From NCBI GenBank assembly GCA_002345825.1, contig DDWD01000136.1, positions 1 through 21,130 of the forward strand: a stretch of DNA of 21,130 nucleotides, written 5' to 3'. Below the pieces are notes generated by a model, which worked only from the letters and a program-made list of their open reading frames with translations, was not told where the DNA came from and did not search any database. The translations under genes were made by a program, and so were the position numbers. Source of the DNA: Bacteroidales bacterium UBA2295 (GTDB taxonomy: Bacteria; Bacteroidota; Bacteroidia; Bacteroidales; Tenuifilaceae). Positions 15,901 to 21,130 of the stretch are shown piece by piece (positions within the stretch are counted from its first letter, which is position 1; every line of letters starts with the position of its first letter).

Positions 15901-16237
15901 CGCCCACATCGTTGTAGTAGGTAAGCTGCTGAGGCGTACCACCCTGCGAAGGCATAATGTACACTTGGCGCGAACCGCTGTACTCGGCCGAAAAGGCAAT
16001 CCACTTGCCATCGGGCGAAATTTTGGGGAATAGTTCAAGCCCTTTATGCGAGGTAAGCTGCCGCGCATCGCCACCATTAGCGTCCACGGTCCAAATATCG
16101 CCAGCATAAACAAATACAATCTGGTTGCCATTGATGTCGGGGTAACGCATCATCCGCGCATCCTCGTAGGCATTGGAGATGAATGGCATAAACGCCAGCA
16201 TCCCAAGCAACCAAAGGTTTCTAAAGATTTTTTTCAT
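12995..16237 (-). CDS. Secreted tricorn-like S41 family peptidase
   Basis: This 1080-residue protein has the bacterial tricorn protease layout. A signal peptide (about 1-23) makes it exported, unlike archaeal tricorn. Two TolB/WD40-like beta-propeller regions follow (about 30-650), with many repeats of the type 'SPDGKWIAF', 'TPDSKKVFF', 'SPNSKMLVF' and 'SPDSRWITY'. A helical linker, a PDZ domain at about 752-832 and an S41 catalytic domain at about 855-1045 complete it. Candidate catalytic residues are His736 in TGHAYANYGDF, Ser961 in QYGSSGGDAFPYF and Glu1019 in IEGVGVYPDIEV, aligned by eye with His746, Ser965 and Glu1023 of archaeal tricorn. Between the propeller halves is a Lys/Glu-rich insert (EPTGNEEKKDEPKS). 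It probably degrades oligopeptides in the periplasm or outside the cell. It diverges from the amino acid permease gene and ends at its own terminator. Confidence 0.93.
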   Translation of the reverse strand: MKKIFRNLWLLGMLAFMPFISNAYEDARMMRYPDINGNQIVFVYAGDIWTVDANGGDARQLTSHKGLELFPKISPDGKWIAFSAEYSGSRQVYIMPSQGGTPQQLTYYNDVGEMPPRGGYDYVVLGWTPDSKKVFFRANRTPYGDRMGKYFTISIEGGLEEELPIPHGGFADLSPDGKKVVFTYIDREFRTWKRYKGGRASNLWIYDLEKNNSEEITDFKGTDHIPTWYGSKIYYASDKDMWLNIHSYDVNTKEIKQITTHEKFDVMWPSGTNGQLAYEVGGHLYKLNLDTENTERVKVNIRYDNPNTLPYHKNVKDDIHSSAISPTGNRVLFDARGDIFSVPAGDGTTYNLTNTQGVRSVYPKWSPDGKWIAYYSDETDEYEVYLLENKENATPKQITKKSKGWKYPATWSPNSKMLVFFDRSMKLQLLDVESGKLTVIDTPTSDEIRGYNFSPDSRWITYTKNGPNDQGAIWVYNVENKKTQQLTDNTFSDSNPVFSTCGNYIFFASNRDFNLNFSDFEFNYLYSNATRLYAIALRNDSPRLFEPKETVEPTGNEEKKDEPKSDVAVTIDFDGANQRIMAFPLSSGSYWNLQPVENGLVYFNDEGMQRYNVKEQKNELIMAGIRGATVTADGKKFLYQNRGDYGVASLAPNQSAGAGKLDLSNMDMRIEPRKEWEQIFVDGWRIFRDFFYVTNLHNVDWDGFRQKYGEMLPYLNHRFDLDYIFGELIAETNTGHAYANYGDFERVTRVETGLLGAKLAADTRSKRYIISKIYEGENWNPARRSPLTEQGIEIKEGEFIIQIDGEDVTTSQNPYKFLENKVGKAVRLTVNSKPTTQGARTYTIRPISSEQELMYLDWVNTRRAMVDKLSGGRIGYMHVPNTAIEGNRELHRGMYAYHHKDALIIDERFNGGGFIPDRMVELLNRETHAHWHRAGLKDPMRTPGVAHDGPKAMLINQYGSSGGDAFPYFFRQKNLGTIIGSRTWGGLVGMSGNASLMDGGYIAVPRFGIYNEKGEWIIEGVGVYPDIEVIDEPHKVAKGQDPSLEKAVEVLLKQLEENPPKKWPVPADPDRSGWIEVEIQ

Positions 16238-16330
16238 AATGATGTTAGTTAATTATTTGAATTGATTTTTAGTTTTTAGCTTATGGTTTGATGGACATTG
16301 CTTACAATAGGTTTAATTGCATACACCTAC

Positions 16331-16338
16331 CAAAGGTA
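16331..16338 (-). promoter_or_regulatory. Candidate -7 box for the tricorn-like peptidase gene
   Basis: Read on the - strand this is TACCTTTG, matching TAnnTTTG, and it is 93 bases upstream of the ATG at 16237. No TTTG lies at the expected distance farther upstream, so this is a half-site only. Confidence 0.28.
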
Positions 16339-16504
16339 AGGGATTTTTCACATATGGATGTAAATATTATTGGTGGATGCGGCTTACACAAGCTAAGTTC
16401 ACAAATCCATACACTTTGAGCAAACAATACAAATAGGTAGATTGTTTTCGATACAAACCAATTTCAAAACAGTCAAATGGCAAATGCTAATAGGGAGTTA
16501 ACAA

Positions 16505-16516
16505 TTGTATATACAA
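16505..16516. promoter_or_regulatory. 12-base palindrome upstream of the amino acid permease gene
   Basis: TTGTATATACAA is its own reverse complement and lies 61 bases before the permease ATG. It could be an operator for a dimeric repressor or activator. A palindrome this short and AT-rich can also occur by chance. Confidence 0.25.
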
Positions 16517-16577
16517 CAGGGATAAAACAATAACAAGCAATACATAAATATCATTCGAAAGAGAAACATGCACAAAT

Positions 16578-17831
16578 ATGAGCAAACCAAATAGTTTAAA
16601 GCGAGTATTAGGACTAAACGATGCCATTGGCGTTGGACTTGGAGCCATTATTGGTGCCGGGATATTTGTGGTTACTGGCGTAGCCGCAGGGGTATCGGGG
16701 GCATCGTTTATTGTTGGGCTGATGATAGCTGGGCTAATTGCCTCCTTTAACGGGCTTAGCTCTGCCCAGCTGGCAGCTGTTTACCCACAATCGGGAGGGA
16801 CGTACGAATATGGTTACCAACTACTAAATCCATCGTTTGGTTTTTCGGCAGGCTGGATGTTTATTATAAGTAAACTATCGGCTGCAGGCATTGTGGCCAT
16901 TGGATTTGGCAGTTACTTTTATCAGCTGGTACCTGCGCTTTCTCCCATTACCTATTCGATTGCCGCCGTGGTACTACTTACCATTGCAAATCTTGTGGGA
17001 ATAAAGAAGGCGGGAGCAATAAATTTAGTTATTGTGCTTGTGACCCTACTTTCATTAATCTATTTTGTTGTAGGTGGAATTGGCTCCGTTAGGGCAAGCA
17101 ACTTTACTCCATTTGCTCCGTTTGGAGTTCTGGGGATTGCCGAATCAACAGCCATCCTTTTCTTTGCCTTTACTGGATACGCGCGTATAGCCACCTTGGC
17201 CGAAGAGGTGGTGGAACCCAAGAAAACCATCCCACGTGCTGTAATAATTACAATTATCATCGCCATTGTGCTTTACGCAGCTGTTTCCGTTGTTGCTACA
17301 GGCGCCATTGGTGCCGAGGGTATGGCGCAAAGCAAATCGCCACTGCAAGTGGCATCGGAGGCGATGAGCGCACCCGCAATTAGCGTAATAATCACCATTG
17401 GAGCATCAACCGCCATGCTGGGCGTTTTGCTAAGCCAAATACTTGGGATTAGCCGCATGCTTTTGGCCATGGGCCGACGCAGCGACCTACCCCATTTTTT
17501 TGAGAAAATACACAGCAAAACATCGGTACCGCATATCGGCATTCTATTAACAAGTGCGGTAATACTGGCAGTAACTATACTGGGAACATTTGAGTTCGTT
17601 GTGCGGGCTGCCACATTTACCATTTTGCTGTATTACGGCATTACAAATATTGCCGCCATAAGGCAACCAAAGCCACAACAGCTGTACAGCAAGGCAATTC
17701 CCTACCTTGGTCTTGTGGGATGTATTGCTATGTCGATATCGCTACCCCTAAACGTAATTATCTCGGGGGTAGCGTTACTTGCAATTGGTTTTGCAGTAAG
17801 GTTTTTGGTAAAGCGATTTAACGCTACATAA
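16578..17831 (+). CDS. APC family amino acid permease
   Basis: This 417-residue inner-membrane transporter has about a dozen hydrophobic helices. The start matches the APC superfamily closely: LGLNDAIGVGLGAIIGAGIFVVTGVAAG contains the broken first helix with the GAIIGAGIF motif that binds the substrate amino/carboxyl groups, followed by SFNGLSSAQLAAVYPQSGGTYEYGY. FFAFTGYARIATLAEEVVEPKKTIPRAV is the conserved helix 6-loop region. It likely imports or exchanges amino acids by proton symport or antiport. The substrate cannot be fixed. It is divergent from the tricorn-like peptidase gene. Its last 8 bases overlap the 3' end of the EamA transporter gene on the other strand. Confidence 0.92.
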   Translation: MSKPNSLKRVLGLNDAIGVGLGAIIGAGIFVVTGVAAGVSGASFIVGLMIAGLIASFNGLSSAQLAAVYPQSGGTYEYGYQLLNPSFGFSAGWMFIISKLSAAGIVAIGFGSYFYQLVPALSPITYSIAAVVLLTIANLVGIKKAGAINLVIVLVTLLSLIYFVVGGIGSVRASNFTPFAPFGVLGIAESTAILFFAFTGYARIATLAEEVVEPKKTIPRAVIITIIIAIVLYAAVSVVATGAIGAEGMAQSKSPLQVASEAMSAPAISVIITIGASTAMLGVLLSQILGISRMLLAMGRRSDLPHFFEKIHSKTSVPHIGILLTSAVILAVTILGTFEFVVRAATFTILLYYGITNIAAIRQPKPQQLYSKAIPYLGLVGCIAMSISLPLNVIISGVALLAIGFAVRFLVKRFNAT

Positions 17832-18753
17832 AGAAAAGGAATACCCCTAGGATAGTAACAAATGCACCTAAAAGTTCCTTTGGGTTGAACCTCTCCTTCA
17901 TTATCAATACCGAGAAAGGAATTATTAGCACTGGTACAATGGACATCAGTGCCGATGCAACGCCCGTAGAAGTAAACTTTACCGCCCATAGCGAGAACGA
18001 CACGCCCAGGAAGGGGCCAAAGAATGCACCAATGGATGTTCGACCCATAGCTTTTCTATTTTTCAGCGACTCTGTCAGCTTCTTCCATCTACCTAAAAGG
18101 GTGAAAATCATCGCAAAACCTACTACCCCAGTAAGCACGCGGATTTGCACTGCCGAGAATACATCGTAGTCGGCCATACCGTACTTGCTAAGCACCAAGC
18201 CACCGCCCTGCCCCACTGCTCCACCAAAGGCAAGGAGCAAACCAGCAATAGGATATGAGAACTGCACCTTACGACGGGCTTTTGGTCGTTCAGGGTCATG
18301 AATCTCCCGACGAAGTATAACAAGTGCAATACCCAAAAAGGTAAGCAGCATAGCTATGCCCTGCTTAAGCGTAACCGTTTCGCCAAGCCAGATCCAGCCA
18401 ATAAGTGCAGCTACACCAGGCGCTAAAGCCATAATTAGCATCGATATTCGAGCACCCACCACAACATATGCTTGAAAAAGAACCAAATCGCCCAGCACAA
18501 AACCCACCAATCCTGAGATGGAAAGCCAAACCCAGTTGTGTACGCTGGCGTCGGTTGGGAAAATTACTCCACGCACAATCCAGGAGTAAATGCTTAGGAA
18601 AATAAACGCCATGGTCAGCCTTATTAGGTTAACCTGAAGTGAACCTATCTTTTTCCCTGCCGACTCGAACGCCAACGCGGTAATAGTCCAGAAAAAGGCA
18701 GTAATGAGGGCAGCCAGTTCGCCCTTGTGAGTTAGTAAAAAATCGTTTAACAT
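17824..18753 (-). CDS. EamA/DMT family transporter
   Basis: This 309-residue inner-membrane protein has two EamA repeats (about 9-145 and 165-305), giving about ten membrane helices. Diagnostic pieces are AALITAFFWTITALAFESAGKKIGS at the N-terminus, the end of the first repeat ALIGWIWLGETVTLKQGIAMLLTFLGIALVI, and the matching end of the second repeat IIPFSVLIMKERFNPKELLGAFVTILGVFLFFM. The basic stretch between them (EIHDPERPKARRKVQ) is the cytoplasmic linker. Family members export amino acids, nucleosides or other metabolites, and the substrate here is not predictable. The gene is convergent with the APC permease gene with an 8-base overlap of the 3' ends. I see no hairpin terminator between them. 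Confidence 0.92.
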   Translation of the reverse strand: MLNDFLLTHKGELAALITAFFWTITALAFESAGKKIGSLQVNLIRLTMAFIFLSIYSWIVRGVIFPTDASVHNWVWLSISGLVGFVLGDLVLFQAYVVVGARISMLIMALAPGVAALIGWIWLGETVTLKQGIAMLLTFLGIALVILRREIHDPERPKARRKVQFSYPIAGLLLAFGGAVGQGGGLVLSKYGMADYDVFSAVQIRVLTGVVGFAMIFTLLGRWKKLTESLKNRKAMGRTSIGAFFGPFLGVSFSLWAVKFTSTGVASALMSIVPVLIIPFSVLIMKERFNPKELLGAFVTILGVFLFFM

Positions 18754-18953
18754 TGATTTACTTTAATATATGTGTAATTGAACGTGCTTTTGATATTGAT
18801 AAGGAACTTTGGTTTAACGAGCATTTTCACAAAAGGTTAAGCTGCTGATTTGTTGCCCCTATGATAGTTTTGGGGTTATTTGGAAACCACATTTATCTTT
18901 AATACCATTAAAAAAATCTCGGAAAAGCTAGATTTGCTTTTATCCTTTCGCAT

Positions 18954-18987
18954 TTGATGCTTTTCTCAATCAAAACAACTAATTTTA
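18954..18987 (+). promoter_or_regulatory. Weak candidate promoter for the AI-2E family gene
   Basis: TTG at 18954-18956 and TAATTTTA at 18980-18987 (one mismatch to TAnnTTTG) are 23 bases apart, at the long end of reported Bacteroidota spacing. The start codon follows 50 bases later. The rest of the 284-base gap from 18754 shows nothing else I can name. Confidence 0.25.
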
Positions 18988-19037
18988 CGTAACCATTTAA
19001 ATCCGGTTGGTGATCTAAATTTTGAAATGTATGAGCT

Positions 19038-20141
19038 ATGAATAAACTTGCCCGATATATTATTATTGCTACAGGTTTGGCCATCGTAATATTTTTGCTT
19101 TGGTACTTTAGCAGCATTGTAAGCTACGTAATTGTTTCGGCTGTGCTTTCCCTTATGGGTAAACCTATTGTCGATATCATTTGCAGCCTAAAGATTAAAA
19201 ATTGGCACCCTCCGAAAGCCCTTGGGGCTGCTGTAGCTTTACTCGCGCTTTGGGGCCTCTTTGTTCTCTTCTTTCGGGTTATGATTCCACTGGTAATAAG
19301 TCAGATAAACGACTTAAGCACCGTAAACGTGCCCAGCATGGTATCGAATTTCAACAAGCCTCTGGAGAGTATCGATGAGTTTATTAAGGAATACCTTCCG
19401 GCTTCGGCTCATGGTTTTTCCATTAAGGAGTATTTGGTCGAAAAGGTAAGCGGGATAATAAATGTAGGTATTGTTACAGATTTCTTTAGTTCAACGGCTA
19501 ACATTATTGGTAACCTAGCCATAGCAGCGTTTTCAATATCCTTCATCACCTTTTTCTTTTTAAAAGATGAGGGCCTATTTTTTAACGGGGTAACAATCCT
19601 TTTCCCTGAGAAATTTGAGAAAAACATTCGCCATGCCCTCAGGAGTATCAATAATCTGCTGCGCCGATACTTCATCGGGATCGTCTTACAGAGTACTGGA
19701 ATAATGATTCTCGATACCGTAGGGCTCCTGATTGTTGGGTTACCCTTTAACACAGCCATTGTTATTGGGCTTTTCAGGGGCGTTTTAAATGTAATCCCCT
19801 ACGTTGGCCCAATTATTGGCACAGCGCTAGGCCTAATAATTGGCGTAGCAACCAATTTAGACATGCATTTTGCCAGCGAGATGCTACCCATGCTTATGTT
19901 TATGACCCTAGTATTCGTTTCGGTTCAACTTATCGATAATTTTCTATTTCAACCCCTAATCTTTTCAAGTAGCGTGCATGCGCATCCGCTCGAAATATTC
20001 ATCGTTCTGCTGATAGCGGGTAGCCTTAGCGGGATTCTTGGAATGCTTTTAGCCATTCCGGGATACACTGTGTTAAGAGTTTTTGCCAAGGAGTTTTTCA
20101 ATAATTTTAGGGTGGTGCGTAAATTAACCGAGAAAATTTAA
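19038..20141 (+). CDS. AI-2E family transporter (PerM/YdiK-type membrane protein)
   Basis: This is a 367-residue inner-membrane protein of the AI-2E/PerM family. It has two or three N-terminal membrane helices (about 8-80), then a soluble segment at about 90-160. The conserved C-terminal half holds ISFITFFFLKDEG, the hallmark LPFNTAIVIGLFRGVLNVIPYVGPIIG, and IDNFLFQPLIFSSSVHAHPLEIFIVLLIAGSLSGILGMLLAIP. Members include TqsA (linked to autoinducer-2 export) and ion antiporters. The name alone does not show that this one moves AI-2. The ATG at 19038 was chosen because MNKLARYIIIATGL begins the first membrane helix. An ATG seven bases earlier is out of frame. The next gene starts 49 bases downstream. 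Confidence 0.92.
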   Translation: MNKLARYIIIATGLAIVIFLLWYFSSIVSYVIVSAVLSLMGKPIVDIICSLKIKNWHPPKALGAAVALLALWGLFVLFFRVMIPLVISQINDLSTVNVPSMVSNFNKPLESIDEFIKEYLPASAHGFSIKEYLVEKVSGIINVGIVTDFFSSTANIIGNLAIAAFSISFITFFFLKDEGLFFNGVTILFPEKFEKNIRHALRSINNLLRRYFIGIVLQSTGIMILDTVGLLIVGLPFNTAIVIGLFRGVLNVIPYVGPIIGTALGLIIGVATNLDMHFASEMLPMLMFMTLVFVSVQLIDNFLFQPLIFSSSVHAHPLEIFIVLLIAGSLSGILGMLLAIPGYTVLRVFAKEFFNNFRVVRKLTEKI

Positions 20142-20190
20142 TACCTGTTATAGGGCTTTTACTATATTTACACTAAAAATTTGAGCAGTT

Positions 20191-21130
20191 ATGCAAAAAG
20201 GTTTCAAACTTGTAATCACAATCACGCTCTTAGTATTAAGCCTCGGTTCAATAAATCTTAGCGCACAATCGTTAACCTACACATTGACTGGGCAGTACGA
20301 TTCGGCCAGCGATACCCCCGATACCCTCGAATTCACACCTCATCTGCCCGATGGATTCGAATTTTGCAGGTTTGAGTTCGATGTAACCGCTGAAACTCTT
20401 GTCACCAACGAGATATACGTTTTTGAAGAGGCACCTGAGAGCATTGAGGTAACCCTTTACTACATTGCCACTGGTGGCAGCTGTAGCACCCCTGCTGATT
20501 TGCTCACGCAAACCATAACGATATACCCCAAACGGGCTCATTTCAGCGTAACTTTCGATAAGGAACTTAATGAACTAGCCACATTTAAAAGAGTAATGGA
20601 AAGTTCTCAAAACATACAGGAAAATTCCATTGAAATGCTTGGAAACCTTAGATTTTTCTGGGATTTTGATGAAAAAATGGTACCAAGACCAGAAGTCGAT
20701 TTTGATTTAGCCGACCCAAGCCTAGGCCAGTATCCCAATGTTTACTACACATTCCCCGATGGTGGTGCATACGAAATCTCTTTAAAAGTTTTTGACATCT
20801 CAGCGCCTCTGGATACAGCTGCATACACTAAAATTATTGAACTACTACCTGTTTTTGGAAACGATAGGGTTGATTTTGAAAATATTCCCAATGTATTTAC
20901 TCCGGGGGGGGCAAATAACAACTACTTTAAAGTAGAAACAGCCGGAACAAATAAATTGTCGTTCAAGGTTTTTTCGCGAACAGGGGCTTTGGTTTATGAG
21001 TACGAAGGCAACATAATTAAATGGGATGGCAACAACTACTACGGAAATGAATTACCTCAAGGCATTTACTACTATATCCTTGAGGATATAAGCACCGAAA
21101 AAAGATACAACCCGGCCAAGGGCTTTTTCT
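20191..21130 (+). CDS. T9SS type B sorting domain protein (3' end beyond window)
   Basis: A continuous frame of 313 codons runs from the ATG at 20191 to the window edge without a stop. The N-terminus is a signal peptide (MQKGFKLVITITLLVLSLGS to SAQ). The middle (about 30-220) is beta-rich and includes a PKD-like block, FYWD-type in form (LRFFWDFDEK to YPNVYYTFPDGGAYEISLKVFD). Residues from about 227 match the gliding-motility/CHU_C type B C-terminal signal: IPNVFTPGGANNNYFKVETAG, LSFKVFSRTGALVYEYEG, IKWDGNNYYGNELPQGIYYYIL and the start of the final GFF strand. Only a few residues are missing. It is a cargo of type IX secretion, probably attached to the surface. A run of eight G bases at 20904-20911 lies in the sorting domain. 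Confidence 0.85.
   Translation, partial: MQKGFKLVITITLLVLSLGSINLSAQSLTYTLTGQYDSASDTPDTLEFTPHLPDGFEFCRFEFDVTAETLVTNEIYVFEEAPESIEVTLYYIATGGSCSTPADLLTQTITIYPKRAHFSVTFDKELNELATFKRVMESSQNIQENSIEMLGNLRFFWDFDEKMVPRPEVDFDLADPSLGQYPNVYYTFPDGGAYEISLKVFDISAPLDTAAYTKIIELLPVFGNDRVDFENIPNVFTPGGANNNYFKVETAGTNKLSFKVFSRTGALVYEYEGNIIKWDGNNYYGNELPQGIYYYILEDISTEKRYNPAKGFF

Larger units (their letters stand above)
16238..16577. other. Divergent intergenic region between peptidase and permease genes
   Basis: This 340-base AT-rich stretch has no gene I can support. It holds a possible -7 box for the peptidase gene at 16331-16338 and a perfect 12-base palindrome at 16505-16516 upstream of the permease gene. It should contain both promoters. 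Confidence 0.55.

Noticed and set aside
16291..16419. Small + strand frame of 42 codons starting ATG in the peptidase-permease gap
   Set aside because: The composition is not coding-like, no ribosome binding site or hydrophobic segment is seen, and it overlaps the probable promoter region.
19038..20141. A quorum-sensing (AI-2 export) system
   Set aside because: The AI-2E family name covers many membrane proteins, and no luxS or AI-2 uptake genes are in the window.
1..21130. Mobile element, phage, CRISPR, toxin-antitoxin or defence island
   Set aside because: No transposase, integrase, phage gene, regularly spaced repeat, toxin-antitoxin pair or tRNA was found. The genes are common chromosomal types with consistent composition.

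Overview
The window looks like chromosomal DNA of a Bacteroidota bacterium, probably of the Bacteroidales/Marinilabiliales type. The evidence is a TonB-dependent receptor paired with a DUF4249 lipoprotein, a DUF4290 gene next to murA, a type IX secretion (T9SS) type B cargo protein, few Shine-Dalgarno sequences, and -7 boxes of the Bacteroidota form TAnnTTTG. Family assignments come from reading the translated proteins. No database search was possible.

Layout. 1-1289: the 3' end of a TonB-dependent outer-membrane receptor and its DUF4249 lipoprotein partner. 1351-5349: a good promoter, then DUF4290, murA, grpE and dnaJ on the + strand, closed by a long hairpin. 5430-6473: mnmH (tRNA 2-selenouridine synthase) and a terminator shared with the convergent gene. 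6493-8109 (-): a secreted family C69 dipeptidase. 8332-10642 (+): a two-gene NatA/NatB-type ABC exporter, ending at a bidirectional terminator. 10719-11966 (-): a secreted beta-propeller-like protein of unknown role. 12291-12797 (+): a small outer-membrane-barrel-like protein. 12856-12884: a palindromic element with the TTCGACnAGCTCA core. 12995-16237 (-): a large secreted tricorn-type S41 peptidase. 16578-17831 (+): an APC-family amino acid permease whose 3' end overlaps that of an EamA transporter (17824-18753, -). 19038-20141 (+): an AI-2E family membrane protein. 20191-21130 (+): a T9SS type B cargo protein cut by the window end.

How the genes fit together. The murA block combines an essential cell-wall enzyme with the DnaK co-chaperones. 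Several other genes would suit a proteolytic, amino-acid-using lifestyle (C69 dipeptidase, tricorn-like peptidase, APC permease, TonB/DUF4249 uptake pair), but they sit in separate, often divergent units and nothing shows co-regulation.

I see no phage, insertion sequence, CRISPR array, tRNA, rRNA or defence system. I do not see a convincing undescribed multi-gene system. The items most worth checking are the aspartate at the MurA active-site cysteine position, the TTCGACnAGCTCA palindrome, the G8 tract inside the T9SS sorting domain, the tricorn-like peptidase with altered active-site neighbours, and the unassigned beta-propeller protein.
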